From positions 496,001 through 560,000 of the forward strand of contig JBAIAC010000132.1 in the NCBI GenBank assembly GCA_037349315.1: DNA of 64,000 nucleotides. The letters are read 5' to 3'. Position numbers and translations under genes: made by a program. Below are positions 10,913 to 21,793 of this stretch, piece by piece. The stretch is from Chelydra serpentina (lineage: Eukaryota > Chordata > Testudines > Chelydridae). Position 1 is the stretch's first letter; every line of letters starts with the position of its first letter. The notes under the pieces are model-generated. The model was not told where the DNA came from, searched no databases, and saw only the letters and a program-made list of their open reading frames with translations.

Positions 10913-12679
10913 CACCCCTTCCCCCTGGGCCTGTCGTGCTGGGCTTTCTCCTGGGTGTGCAGCTGTGCCCTGAACTCACGAGTTTCCCTCGTTTCAGAGG
11001 CAACACGTGCAGAGGGCGGGATGTGGGGCCATGTGCCCCACCTGGGTTAGCATCCCTGCTACAGCATGGGGTGCTGCCAGGCTCCCTCCCTGCACAGCAG
11101 CGGCTGGAGGGGGGAGTGGAGCGGGGCTGCCTTTGCTGCTTCCTCTCCCGGCATTGTTCACTCCTGGGAGGGGTGTTGATGGTAAGGGGGTGGGGCTGAA
11201 CCTTGAAATTGTGCCCCCCACCCCCGACTCTTTCAGCAGAGACCAGTCGTCTGTGCCTCGTTTCCAGCTCCTCAGCCAGTGGATAATGTGCTATTCTGTC
11301 CCGGAGTGGCCGGCCCTGACTTTCTGTATCAGGAAGGGGAGGGAAAAGGAATCTCTTTTCAAACCCCCAGTCCCACCGCTGACCGAGGGGTGACTTTCTA
11401 AGCTCCCGCTACAGTGGAGGATGTAGAGTTAGTGGAGCTCTGTGCGCATAAAGTCCATACAACATTCCCCGTTCATCCCAGCCCTGGTATGTCTCCAGTC
11501 GCCGCTGTCCCCTGGCAGCAGCAAAGGAAGTTTCCCACCATCCAGGAGACGCCAGCCTGGGAGTAAAGTCAGCTTCAGGCTTCTCCCCTCTCCCTTCTTG
11601 GAATCAAGTACATGTTTCTACCATGAGTTACAGCAGCCGAACCCCCCGAGTCTGGATCAATGTCACAAGGTCCCAGTGTCTCCATGGAAAACAATTTGTT
11701 ATGAGTGGAGTTAAATCGGTTCTCAGCCTGAGTCCTTTGCTCTTAATCCTGAGGATATTGTCCCACCATGGGGCCATTTCCCGCCTCTCTTTCAGACAGA
11801 AGCACAATTTTCTTTGCACACACACAGGAACAGCGAGATCTGTCTCTGTCCCTTGTGCAAAGCAGGGGGTCAAATTCCCTGGACCCGTCCTCTTCTGCAA
11901 TGGAACCAATGGACGAGCAGGGGGCCCTGGGCCCATCCAGCCCTGCCAGTGAGATGTTCCCTCCCCTTCTCCTTAGCGCTGCTGCTGTTATTTCATGGAC
12001 TGTCTGGGATGGGGGGAAACCTGAGTTCACTCCAGGTAGAGGGAAAAAAGGACCCTAAGAACATCAGGCCCTCAGGGAAAACCCAACCGCTGCTACCAGG
12101 AAAACTGCGGTGCTGGAGATCTGCACGGGACAGGGACTGTGTGAACTGTCAAGGTGGGGAATGAATAACAATCTACGGCTAGATCCACCTCATTAACCAC
12201 CGACACAGGCTAATCATGCTGCAGAGAGACGGGAAACCGGGAGCGATTCTTTGCTGTTCAGCCATAGACACAGGGACCCAATTGCACCGCAGTGAATGTG
12301 CTGGGGAAAGCTGGACTTTACAGGCCGGTGGAAATAGCAGATCCTAGAAACACCTGGAGCTCCCCACCCCACTTCTACCACCAGGGTCAGGGATTGAGCT
12401 GTCCACAGAGCCCCTCCCCCCCCACACACACACCAATGCAGGGGAGAGGGCTGAGTGTATCTCTGCACCCTGAGTCCAGGGCTCGCACTCTCTCTGCCCC
12501 ACACATAGAATCTGGCCCTGGTGCAAAGTGACCCCTAAGAGCCAGCAACCTCCACGAGAGCATGATCGGGGCGGTGGGGGGCAGGGGCGGGGAAGGCTTC
12601 CAATGAAGTTTATAAGCCACTGGCTGCTTTGGCAAGAGGCAGGCTCTGAGTGTGAACAGCCAGGCAGTCAGCTCTGTCT
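10913..12679. other. tRNA-flanking DNA, no gene seen
   Basis: Parts of 11750-12300 recur around the tRNA-Ser genes (30700-31690 in mixed orientation, and 57480-58200), so this is an old cassette flank whose tRNA has been lost. The 12300-12660 part recurs before the tRNA-Ala at 61230. No exon is recognised. Confidence 0.4.
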
Positions 12680-12751
12680 GGGGATGTAGCTCAGTGGTAG
12701 AGCACCTGCTTCGCATGTTTGGGGTCCTGGGTTCAATCCCCAGCATCTCCA
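12680..12751 (+). tRNA. tRNA-Ala (CGC), anticodon stem damaged
   Basis: A 72-nt match to tRNA-Ala with acceptor GGGGATG/CATCTCC and T arm CTGGG-TTCAATC-CCCAG. The anticodon loop is TTCGCAT (CGC). The anticodon stem CCTGC/GTTTG has two mismatches, so function is doubtful. Confidence 0.7.
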
Positions 12752-12884
12752 GGTTTGCTTTTCACCCGGCTGCTCTGCTCATGCCCAGCTGGGCTGTGGC
12801 TGGCTTGTCTCCCTGCACAAGTTTCAATCTGAGCAGTGAGGGCAAAGTGCCAAGGGCAGGAGAGCTCTGGGGGGGTTTCACCAA

Positions 12885-13160
12885 AGCTCCATCCAGCCCA
12901 GTGTCCTGTCTCCTGACAGGGGCCAATGCCAGGGGCCCCAGAGGGAATGAACAGAACAGGGGATCAGCCAGTGATCATCCCCTGTTGCCTATTCCCAGCT
13001 CTGGGCAAACAGAGACTAGAGACACCATCCCTGCCCAGCCTGGCTAATAGCCATTGCTGGCCCTGTCCTCCATGAACGTTTCTAGTTCTGTTTTGAGCCC
13101 TGTTCTAGTCTTGGCCTTCACAACATCCTCTGGGAGAAAGCTCCACAGGTTGACTGTTGT
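12885..13160 (-). mobile_element. Old CR1-type LINE fragment
   Basis: Matches the 3' untranslated part of an older CR1 subfamily, recognisable by the words GTGTCCTGTCTCCTGACAG, TAATAGCCATTG and CTTGGCCTTCACAACATCC (plus strand). A related fragment lies at 20762-21045. It follows the tRNA-Ala gene. Confidence 0.7.
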
Positions 13161-13204
13161 CATGTGACCCCCCCTCCCCCTTCCCCTCCCCCTCCCCCTC
13201 TAAG

Positions 13205-13680
13205 GCAGCGGGTTTCAAAGTTTTTTTCTGGTGACCCAACTGAATAAAATTCTTGATGCCCACGACCCAACGGAGCTGGGCATGAGGGGCTTGGGAGGGG
13301 CTCTAGGCTGGGCCAGGGGATTGGGGTGCAGGGTGAAGGCTGCCGGGTGGGGCAGAGAATGAGGGGTTCAGGGTGTGAGGGGGGCTCAGGCAGGGGGTCA
13401 GGTTGCAGGGGTGAAGGCTGCAGGGTGGGGCAGAGAATGAGGGGTTCAGGGTGTGAGAGGGGTCTCTAGGCTGGGGAAGGGGGTTGGGGTGTGGGAGGGG
13501 GTCAGGGCTCTTGAATGGGGGTTCAGGCTCTGGTGTGGGGCCAGGGATGAGGGTCTTGGGGTGCAGGAACGGGCTCCTGGTTTGGGGAACTCAAGTCTCA
13601 GGCAGGGGATTGGGGCACACGGTTGGGGTGTGGGGTTACCTCGCGCAGCTCCTGGTCAGTGGAACAACGGGGGCGGGGGC
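13205..13680. repeat. Interspersed G-rich repeat, probably hAT-derived
   Basis: Begins with GGTTTCAAAG then TTTTTTTCTGGTGACCC, a pattern of non-autonomous hAT elements, and continues in short G-rich imperfect repeats (GGGGTTCAGGGTGTGAG and relatives). C-rich counterparts lie at 17620-17880 and 58575-58930. The hAT link is inference. Confidence 0.4.
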
Positions 13681-13736
13681 CGGGGGGGTTGGAAGGAAGT
13701 CAGGTGTGGGCAGATACCCGGCCTTAGCCAGAGCCG

Positions 13737-13810
13737 GGCACCGCAGCTTAGCTGGTTAAAGCCCCTATCTTGTAAACAAGAGATCCTGGGTTCAACTCCC
13801 AGTGGTGCTT
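13737..13810 (+). tRNA. tRNA-Thr (TGT), slightly degenerate
   Basis: A 74-nt tRNA-Thr with loop CTTGTAA (TGT). Acceptor and T arm (CTGGG/CCCAG) pair; the anticodon stem CCTAT/ACAAG has two mismatches. A CR1 3' tail piece (about 13866-13915) follows, as it does after the tRNA-Thr at 33364. Confidence 0.75.
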
Positions 13811-13964
13811 TGGTGTGTCCCTTTTGGGGCACCTGGTATTGGCTACTGTGAGAAGAAAAGACACAGAACTAGATGGACCTTCGGTCTAGCCCAGTCTGGC
13901 TGTTCCTATGGTTTAAATTACACTCCCAGGCACTGATAACGGAGTTATTGAAAGTATCAGAGGG

Positions 13965-14040
13965 GGAGCCGTGTTAGTCTGGATCTGTGTAGCCGTGTTA
14001 GTCTGGATCTGCCGTGTTAATTCTGGATTTGGGGCTCACC
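13965..14040. repeat. Interspersed repeat fragment with short tandem
   Basis: The words AGCCGTGTTAGTCTGGATCT recur twice in tandem and once degenerately. This is an end of a widespread reptilian interspersed repeat; another piece of the same kind (GAAGTGGGTTCTTAACCCAC) lies at 31490-31560. Confidence 0.4.
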
Positions 14041-14719
14041 AACAGGTCCTGTAGTCACTGGGTCAGTGATTCCCCCACCCCATAGGGGTGTTTCCTTGCC
14101 TGGGTGAATGAGACCCCAGACTGTTGTCCCCATCCCCTGGGGTCCCATCACTCCCCTACCCAAAGACAGCTCAGTCCCCACAAGTGCTCTCAAGGCGGGG
14201 TGAGCGGCTCCTGGCCTCCACTCCCCAGCTCCACCAGTTCTGCTCTCTCCTCCCCCGGTCTCCTGAGACTTCAGGCCTCAGCGGTGGGCTGGACCCAAGC
14301 CTGGCAGGGACTGGCAACACCCAGATACCTTCTGCCTGGGAGAGGCTCCCACAGAGCCCACCTCGCGCTGCTGTAGGAGGGAGCCCGCAATCAGAAGCCA
14401 AAGCTCCAAACATTCCTCCCATCCTGCGTCAGACAGGGCAGCTGGATCAGCACCTTCACGGGAAGGCAGCAACAGAGGCAAGGAGACCGAGCTTCCACCT
14501 CCACCAGGTGAGAACGCAGCCATCTGGGAGGGACCTGCTATCTGCCCAGAGGCCTTTATTCCTCCAGCCTGCGGGGACAGAGGGGATGTCAGGAAGTTGC
14601 CCCTTCGATTCCACACACAAAAAGGCCCGTCTTAGGAAAGGCAAAATCCTGAGGAGAAAAAGCAACATCAAAGAGGACTCCCAAGAGACAGATTTTTAAC
14701 ATTTTAGTGAATAGTCACT
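14041..14719. other. No gene seen
   Basis: Unique-looking DNA. The last 200 bp resemble, inverted, the downstream flank of the tRNA-Lys genes. No exon recognised. Confidence 0.35.
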
Positions 14720-14791
14720 CACCTGACCAGGGACTTGAACCCTGGACCCTCAGATTAAAAGTCTGATCCTTACCAACTGAGCTAGCCAGGC
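14720..14791 (-). tRNA. tRNA-Lys (TTT), D arm damaged
   Basis: A 72-nt tRNA-Lys with loop CTTTTAA and intact anticodon and T stems. One base is missing and the 3' strand of the D stem reads AAGG in place of GAGC, so the D arm cannot pair fully. Confidence 0.75.
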
Positions 14792-15078
14792 TCATGAAAT
14801 TAAGACAGCAAGTTGGTATGAAGGAGAAGCTATGCAAGAAAAAGGAAGCCGGAAACAAGGGAAAACCTACTGCTCTTTCTCTCTCTTCCCAGCCCTAGCC
14901 TGGACTCATATTATTGCTGGTTAAGAAGAGGGGAAAGTATCTGCATCTACCAGCCTTTTATAGCTGTACAAGAATCAGGCACAATACAGAGGTACCCATC
15001 TGCAAGTGCCGAACGGTTGGATTGGCTAATGCAACCTGTAGAAGTCCATGGCACACTGGGATAGAAAGTCAAGTGTAC

Positions 15079-15098
15079 ATCATCATCATCATCATCAT
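15079..15098. repeat. (ATC)n microsatellite
   Basis: About seven ATC repeats in DNA that otherwise shows no gene between the Lys gene at 14720 and the relic at 15522. Confidence 0.8.
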
Positions 15099-15521
15099 TT
15101 CAAAGGGAGAATGATAGGAAGGGTCACAATGGACTAAGTAGCTACATACAAAGCTCATTGGCTATTCATGCTCATTAGTGTCACTGTGGATTGAGCTTTT
15201 TTCCTCTCTGTCTCCCTTCTCGAACATCAGCAGTACCTTGAGCAGGTGTGTGGTTCCGTCAGATGCCCGCTTAGATTTCAGGATGCTGGGAAGGTGTCTC
15301 GAGACTGTGAAAATCAAAGCTCTGTCCAGTGACTCATAGCATAATATGGGCATGTTCCCACCGTGCACCTTAAATCCCAGTTTTTATACCATTTTATACA
15401 AAGAGACCTGTGCAAATAATTTCATTTTTTGCTTCCTACCTACCCAAACCAACATTATAATAACAATAATATTTGAGGTTGACCCAAGATGAATTTTTGA
15501 CAGATTGGTGACAAGCGATCA

Positions 15522-15580
15522 CCTCCTTAGTGGTTAGAATGCAGAACTGCCAGTACCTGGGTTCGATTCCTGCTGAAGGA
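15522..15580 (+). pseudogene. Truncated tRNA-Gly-like relic
   Basis: The segment carries TTAGTGGTTAGAAT and a B box GGGTTCGATTCC spaced as in tRNA-Gly, with CTGCCAG in the anticodon region, but it is too short and its acceptor strands do not pair. Low confidence. Confidence 0.35.
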
Positions 15581-16679
15581 AAGAAACTTTCCCTCAACAC
15601 ATATCAAACAAATGACACTTTTCTAGACCCTCAGAGCAGAAATTAGGCATGTTTCCAATGTGGACCGTTTATACAAACAGAGCTGTGCAAATCATTTGTT
15701 GTTTTTCTTACTTGTTAGCCAAACCAATAGAATAATTCAGGTAGACCCCAGATGAATTTTTAAATTTTTCCTCCTGAAAGAAAACTAAAACTATTGTTTC
15801 AAGTGTCAGCAGGAGGCTGGGCTGGAGGGCAGGTCAGGCCCGAGGGGAATGGTGGGGCAACCGCAAAGAAAAACACCGACTCTTCGGATGACTGGACACT
15901 CTGCGCCTAATCAATGCCACAGCATCGTATCCCCTTTGGCAGAGCTGCTGTGAGGAGCATCTTCAGCGACAAAGGCAGGTCCCTGCAGCAGTGGCTCTCC
16001 GGGGTTATGTGGCCATTAAACATCTGGCCATGGTGGGAAAACATCATGAGTCAGCAGCAGAGCGGAGCCGGGCATGGGCTGGGATCTGAGACGTGGATGG
16101 GCCTTGATTCCATCCTCCTGGTCTCTGATTGAGGGCAGGGAAAGGGTGTTACTGGGGAAGTGGGAGCAGTTGTGTTTTGTGTTCAGGCTTTGGTATCGGT
16201 TCCTGCAGGTTTCTCGTGAGCACACAGGGACGTTAGCGGGTGCTCTCAATGCAGGATTGGCCCAGATACCATCAGTACCGGATTTACCATGGTGCCGGGT
16301 CCATGCTCTGAAGGGGCCCAGCCCGGCTGCTCTCTCCACCCCCGGCTCTCTCCTGCGGAGGCAGAAGCTCCTCCCCAGCCTCTTCCCCCAGCGTGCCGCG
16401 TTCCCGCCCCTCCCCCTCGCTCTCCCTCTCTCTGCAGCCGAACAGCTGTTTGCCGGCGCAAGGGAGGTGGAGGAGTGGAGCCACACCCCAAAGAGATCCA
16501 TTTCTCCTGGATCTGAGATTTAACTAGAAAAAGAAGAAGGCCTCAGGGTGCCAGATGGAGGAGCAGGCTGGGGCTAGGGCTGCTAAGGGAGCCAGAGTAG
16601 CAAGTTTTCTGTATTGTTTCCCGCCTCTTTTTCTTGACTAGTTTCTCTTCTGCACCTAACTTGCCATTTTCTCATGTGA
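15581..16679. other. No gene seen; Lys-cassette flank at the right end
   Basis: 15581-16450 shows nothing recognisable. From about 16490 onward the sequence is the upstream flank of tRNA-Lys, also found at 59460-59637, 34165-34236 and, inverted, 22617-22770. Confidence 0.45.
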
Positions 16680-16752
16680 GTCTGGCTAACTCAGTTGGTA
16701 GAGCCCCAGACTTTTAATCTGAGCGTCCAGGGTTCAAGTCCCTGGTCAGGTG
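16680..16752 (+). tRNA. tRNA-Lys (TTT)
   Basis: A 73-nt cloverleaf with loop CTTTTAA and T arm CAGGG/CCCTG. G10 is replaced by A and base pair 27:43 is C:A. It heads a Lys-Thr pair, the Thr gene starting 313 bp downstream. Confidence 0.8.
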
Positions 16753-17065
16753 TAAAAAGCATCATATCCTCCAAAAGGCAGTTGCTCAGTACCTTCCTTC
16801 ACACTATTATTTTCTTTTCAGGACTTGGGCTTTCCTAGGAAGGGCCATTTTCTGCCTGTGACTAACAGGGCAACTTTCTCACATGCCCACTGGCCTCACA
16901 GTCTGGAGGAAGGAAGGCTTCTGGGTCTGGGTTTTCTGTGCGCAGAGAGCCAGAGACCTGAAGGTCTGCAAGTTTTGAGGGAAATGGGGAACGTCTGTAC
17001 TTTGGAATAGGCAGGTGTTGTCTTGGACCATCAAATGGAACAGTTGCAAATCACTGTGCGAGGCA

Positions 17066-17139
17066 GGCCCGATGGCTTAGCTGGCTAAAGCACCTGCCTA
17101 GTAAACAGAAGATCCTGGGTTCAACTCCCAGTGGTGCCT
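17066..17139 (+). tRNA. tRNA-Thr (AGT), slightly degenerate
   Basis: A 74-nt tRNA-Thr with loop CTAGTAA. The anticodon stem CCTGC/ACAGA has two mismatches and the acceptor GGCCCGA is imperfect against TGGTGCC. Confidence 0.7.
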
Positions 17140-18172
17140 TGGTGTATGGCTTTTGTCTCCTCTGTTCACATTTCCCTATGTCTTTCTAGGAAACAGAAGA
17201 GACCTTCCTTGGCAATCCAAGTAACTGCTTGCTAAGGAAAAGGCTTCTTTGAAGAGGAGCATTAGAAAGAATCAAATCACGAGCCTGGAGCTGATGAAAA
17301 GGCTGCTGTGACCGGCCTTGGCAAGGCGGTGGCTTCCACTGCAGTTGCTGCAACACAAGAGCCTGTGCCACACGTCCTTGTGATTCGCTGGGGATGTCTG
17401 CACACAGAGACCCTGACAGACAATCTCTGCAGGTCTGGCGGGAAATGGAGAGTTACTCTCCTGTCACCTTCCTTTTGATTGTCATGGATGAAAAATGGAG
17501 CAGTTGGGAGAAAAGTCCCAGACAGCGGCACCGTGGCTAAGCTGGCCGAGTGCAAGAGGGGACTTGAGTGCCAGAGGGGATGTTTGATCCAGGCATCTGG
17601 CCATGCCTGGAGTCCTGTAGGTAGGGGTTGCGGTGTCCTGCAGTCTTGACTCCTGCACCCCCCCACAACCCCAGTCCTAACTCCTGCACCCCCGCCCACA
17701 TTCCCACCCCCCGCCACATTCCTACCTGCACCCCTCGCACCAAACGGGAGCTGCCCCAGGTCAGTGCTCCACACCCCAACCTCCTGCCCCAACCCTGAGC
17801 CCCCTCCCTCACCCTGACACCTGGCCAGACCCTGCACCCCAACCCCCAGCCTGCTCCTGCCCCCTAACTCCCTTCCTCCTTTGCCCCATTCCCGCCTCAC
17901 TTCCTCCTTTGGCAAGTTACACAACGGAGGCCAGCAGGGAGACCAGCCTCCCTGGGCCAACCTCCAAGGGCAGAGGAGGCCAAGCCACAAGGCTCCAAGA
18001 GGTGACTGGCCGAGATCCTCCAGCTTCCCCTGGCTGATGCCAAGGCGCTTTCTCAGCTCGTTTCACCACCCTCTGTCCTGCAGGGGTTGGGGTTATCCCA
18101 GGGACAGGCCAGTGGCAGAAGGAGGAGTGTCTTGCGGGACAGCTAGGGGAGAGGGAAAAAAGTTAACTGTCA
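17140..18172. other. Mixed cassette flank, no gene seen
   Basis: Near 17525-17545 a 5' piece of a tRNA-Thr-like sequence (GGCACCGTGGCTAAGCTGG) runs directly into the ACTTGAG...CCAG flank that elsewhere follows tRNA-Gln, a chimeric junction. 17620-17880 is the C-rich interspersed repeat. 17880-18172 is the inverted flank of the tRNA-Val at 9988. Confidence 0.45.
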
Positions 18173-18245
18173 TGTTTCTGCCTGGTTTTGAACCAGGGAC
18201 CTTTTGCGGGTTAGGCAAACGTGATAACCACTACACCACAGAAAC
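18173..18245 (-). tRNA. tRNA-Val (AAC)
   Basis: A 73-nt tRNA-Val with complete acceptor, anticodon (TTTGC/GCAAA) and T stems (CCTGG/CCAGG). The loop is CTAACCC, so position 37 is C and not A. This copy is structurally better than the one at 9988. Confidence 0.88.
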
Positions 18246-18585
18246 TTCCTTCAAATGCCAACCACTTGGCTGGTGCTCACGCTGGCACACACCGATGGGC
18301 GAACCTGGAGAAAGTGGCAGCAGCCCTTCGAGAGATCGACTGGTAGAGCAAAGGGCTGGAGCCGGAGCTCAGGACCTCAACCTTCTCTTGCCCTTGTGAC
18401 TCCAGCTTGAAGGAGAGCTTCTTTTCCTTCCCCTTGCTGAGGAAGAGCAAGAGAAGAAGGAAAGCCCAGGTGGACACAAGTCTTTTCCTGCTGGGGAGCC
18501 TGAAATGAGGGAGTCGTGGTGGGTAGAGGTACCACTGCGCTTCGAGAAAACAGCCCACCCCTGCACACAAAGGGACCAAAGAGCA

Positions 18586-18658
18586 TGCCAAAGCCTGGGA
18601 TTGAACCAGGGACCTTTAGATCTTCAGTCTAACGCTCTCCCAACTGAGCTACTTCGGT
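18586..18658 (-). tRNA. tRNA-Phe (GAA)
   Basis: A 73-nt tRNA-Phe with TTAGA-CTGAAGA-TCTAA anticodon arm and T stem CCTGG/CCAGG. The 1:72 pair is A:C and the rest of the acceptor pairs. It forms a Val-Phe cassette with the gene at 18173. The cassette's inner part recurs next to the satellite arrays. Confidence 0.82.
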
Positions 18659-19279
18659 CACTACAGGACACTTTTCTGGCCTGCTGCTTCTCTGTCCGGG
18701 ATGTTTTTGCCAGTCATGGAACACAAAAAGGACGTCATTGCGAGCGGCCCATGGAGGGAAGATGAATTTTTTTTCCTGCCTTGCTCAGCTTGATTTGCTT
18801 CCTCGCCCCATTCCTGGCTTAGTTCCTGGGTTACCTGGTGGCTGAAGGCGACTGGGGCCCAGCGGTACGGGGAGGAATTTGGGCAGCTAGACCCCACTAG
18901 CAAGACTCCTGCCGCGATTTGTCGCCCCACCCCGTTGTCCCTGGTTCAGCTACTGCAGCTCAAATTCTCCAAGACTCCCCCCCGCACCCAGCTCCCTCTC
19001 CTGCCATCCCCATCTGGATCCTCAATGCCCCTCACACACTTTGTAAGAACAGGAGAATGGCCATACTGGGTCATACCAAAGGGGCTAAGGGGGGCGGCCT
19101 GCAGCCCATGACTCCATGGGGCTGGTAGGGGCTGGTACTCATGACGCAGAGTGCTCTGAACTCCCAGAGGAGAAGAGGTGGGCTGGACTCTTCCTCCCTC
19201 CAACCTACAGCTGACTACTAAACCGGGCCCTGATACCCTGTCAGTGCTATGTGTGTCATGGGAAGAGTTCCTTGTGTAA
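18659..19279. other. No gene seen; short CR1 tail fragment
   Basis: Contains GGATGTTTTTGCCAGTC-type flank shared with 46680-46745, and at about 19047-19085 a CR1 3' tail fragment (AATGGCCATACTGGGTCATA). Otherwise unrecognised. Confidence 0.4.
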
Positions 19280-19352
19280 ACTTGGCTAGCTCAGTTGGTA
19301 GAGCATCAGACTTTTATTCTGAGGGTCCAGGGTTCAAGTCCCTGGTAAGGTA
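19280..19352 (+). tRNA. tRNA-Lys (TTT)
   Basis: A 73-nt tRNA-Lys with TCAGA-CTTTTAT-TCTGA anticodon arm and complete T arm. Position 38 is T and pair 5:68 is G:A. A CR1 fragment separates it from the tRNA-Thr-like gene downstream. Confidence 0.8.
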
Positions 19353-19427
19353 AAGGGACACTTTCTCCTTGTGATAACCCCCATGAACTTCTGAAGGTAT
19401 TTATTAATGACCCTCTTTAACTTTGGG

Positions 19428-20385
19428 CTGGATGCACTGCTGCTGAGGGTGCTAAAACAGTTGGTGAATGTGATTACAGGGCCATTGGCTATTATCTTTG
19501 AAAACTCATGGTGATCAGTGGAGGTCCCAGATGACTGGGAAAAGGGTAATATAGTGCCCGTCCTTGAAGAAGGCAGGATGCAGGGAACTACAGGCCGGTA
19601 GTTGGCAGCCGGTATCAAGTGGAGTGCCCCAAGGGTCGGTCCTGGGGCTGGTTTTGTTCAATATATTTATTAATGATCTGGAGGATGGTGTGGACTGCAC
19701 CCTTAGCAAGTTTGCAGATGACATTAAACTGGGAGGAGTGGTTGATACGCTGGAGGGTAGGGATAGGATACAGAGGGACCTAGACACATTAGAGGATTGG
19801 GCCAAAAGAAATCTGATGAGGTTCAACAAGGACAAGTGCAGAGTCCTGCACGTAGGACGGAAGAATCCCATGCACTGCTACAGACTAGGGACCGAATGGC
19901 TGGGCAGCAGTTCTGCAGAAAAGGACCTAGGAGTTACGGTGGACAAAAAGCTGAATATGAGACAACAGTGTGTCCTTGTTGCCAAGAAGGCTAATGGCAT
20001 TTTGGGCTGTATAAGTAGGAGCATTTCCAGCAGATCGAGGGACGTGATTATTCCCCTCTATTCGGCACTGGTGAGGCCTCATCTAAAGTATTGTGTCCAG
20101 TTTTGGGCCCCACACTATAAGAAGGATGTTGATAAATTGGAAAGAGTCCAGCGGAGGGCAACAAAAATGATTAGGGGGCTGGAGCACATGACTTATGAGG
20201 AGAGGCTGAGGGACCTGGGATTGTTTAGCCTGCAGAAGAGAAGAATGAGGGTGGATTTGATAGCTGCTTTCAACTACCTGAAAGGGGGTTCCAAAGAGGC
20301 TGGATCTAGACTGTTCTCAGTGGTAGAAAATGACAGAACAAGGAGTAATGGTCTCGAGTTGCAGTGCGGGAGGTTTAGGTTGGAT
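19428..20385 (+). mobile_element. CR1 LINE fragment, reverse transcriptase part
   Basis: Encodes CR1 ORF2 reverse-transcriptase sequence on the plus strand. It opens with a piece corresponding to the ...DALHPRVL and EPLAIIF region, jumps near 19600 directly to the [15 protein letters not shown] motif and the FADD catalytic motif (about 19720), and continues to the C-terminal region (codons of 19564-20442 are open). About 300 bp between the first and second pieces are deleted compared with the copy at 34.7-37.4 kb. It lacks the usual CR1 3' end: near 20385 it joins the normal upstream flank of a tRNA-Thr cassette. No intact ORF, so it is inactive. Confidence 0.85.
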
Positions 20386-20419
20386 AAAGTGGAACAGTTG
20401 CAAGGGTTTTCTTTAGGCA

Positions 20420-20493
20420 GGCACCATGGCTTAGCTGGCTAAAGCACCTTTCTAATAAACAGGAGATCGTGGGCTCAACTCCCTGTGGTGCCA
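20420..20493 (+). pseudogene. tRNA-Thr-derived copy with AAT anticodon
   Basis: The body is a tRNA-Thr of the local family (GGCACCA...TGGTGCC), but the anticodon loop reads CTAATAA, giving AAT, an Ile anticodon. The anticodon stem has a T:C mismatch, the T stem GTGGG/CCCTG two mismatches, and the B box GGCTCAACTCC lacks the invariant TTC. Probably a pseudogene. Confidence 0.75.
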
Positions 20494-20761
20494 ACCTGTG
20501 GAGTTTTCTCTTTGCTGTCAGGGCAGGGACAGTGTTTGGAGATGTTTCCCCCCCAGGATCTGCAGGGACATGCTGGCCACTTCCAGGAGCAGTGTAGCAT
20601 GGAGGGAGGGGGCAGGGAGCCACCTTAGTGTTTCTGGCACATTTCTACGCTTTGGGTCTCTGTGGGGGCAGTGTCAGAGGGGGCTCTGGCCTCTGGGCTC
20701 CCACCTCAGCTTGCTGGCCGACAGGGATGTTAGGGTGCAGGGAGCGGGAAGGACGAACCTG

Positions 20762-21045
20762 AGCATAAGAACTGCCATAGTGGGTCAGAGGAACAGTTCA
20801 TCTGGTCTCGTATCCCGTCTTCTGACAGCGGCCAGGGCCAGGTGCTTCTGAGGGAAGGAACACAACAGCCACTCACTGAGTGAACCGTCCCATCCTCCCC
20901 TCCCAGCATCTGGCAGTCAGAGGGACATGCAGAGCATGGGGATGCAGCATCCCTGATTCCCTCAGCTAACAGCTGATGCCCCGACCCTGAGGAACTGGTC
21001 AAATTCTTTGTTGAACCCGCTTGTAGTTTTGGCCTTCAACACATA
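20762..21045 (-). mobile_element. Old CR1-type LINE fragment
   Basis: Recognised by CATAAGAACTGCCATAGTGG, CTTCTGACAGCGGCCA and TTTTGGCCTTCAACAC, the 3' untranslated words of the older CR1 subfamily also at 12885-13160. Confidence 0.65.
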
Positions 21046-21711
21046 ATGAACACACACCTGCAACCCCACGAATTCTAAACACATGGGTTACACACCCTGA
21101 GGTCAAGACATTTTAATCAATACAGGATATTTTGTTCTGATGGGCCTCTTTGATCCCGAGCCTTTAGGGTGCCGTAAGGCCACTTCTACAAAAGCTGGAG
21201 CCTAAATCCTGAATGAAACTTGGTCTCCCCTCATCCTTTTCCTGTTCCCTCTCCCAGACATTTCATAGACTTGAGGCCATAGCGACACTACAAGCCCATG
21301 TTAACTCAAGTTCTGTCAGCATAGACTCGCTACGGTTACTATGTCACTTCTGTGACTTACTTGTGCTATTCTAATAAATACACTAGACCTGTAATGGTGA
21401 TAAATGACACCACCATACAAGTATATTGAAGGCGAACCCTAAGGAAATGAAGAGTTTAAATTATCCTCCACATGTCCCGTGTCCCACTAAAATAAATCCA
21501 ACCCACAGGTCACAAGGCTCAATGTCAGGATGCTCCATGGTGCTGAGAGTTTGCCTGACACCTCAGGGACACAGCGTGAGGTAGTGTCCCAGGAATCTAC
21601 AGGAAAGGAGCAGAACCAGATTGACTTGGGCTGGGGAGAGAATTGAGAGTGTCTCAGGGGTCTGTATAGACGTATTGCCCTGGTTAGAAACTGGGGCTAA
21701 AACACAGGCCT
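21046..21711. other. No gene seen
   Basis: AT-richer unique-looking DNA with no recognised exon, RNA gene or repeat. Confidence 0.4.
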
Positions 21712-21793
21712 CGCTGTGAGCAGGATTCGAACCTGCACAGGTGAACCCTATTGGATTTCAACTCCAACACCTTAACCACTCGGCCATCACAGC
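21712..21793 (-). tRNA. tRNA-Ser (TGA)
   Basis: An 82-nt class II tRNA. Acceptor GCTGTGA/TCACAGC, D arm, anticodon arm TTGGA-GTTGAAA-TCCAA, long variable arm and T arm GCAGG-TTCGAAT-CCTGC are all intact. Position 32 is G. A good functional candidate. Confidence 0.93.

Noticed and set aside
17525..17545. tRNA-Thr gene
   Set aside because: Only the first 20 or so bases resemble tRNA-Thr before the sequence switches to tRNA-Gln flank.
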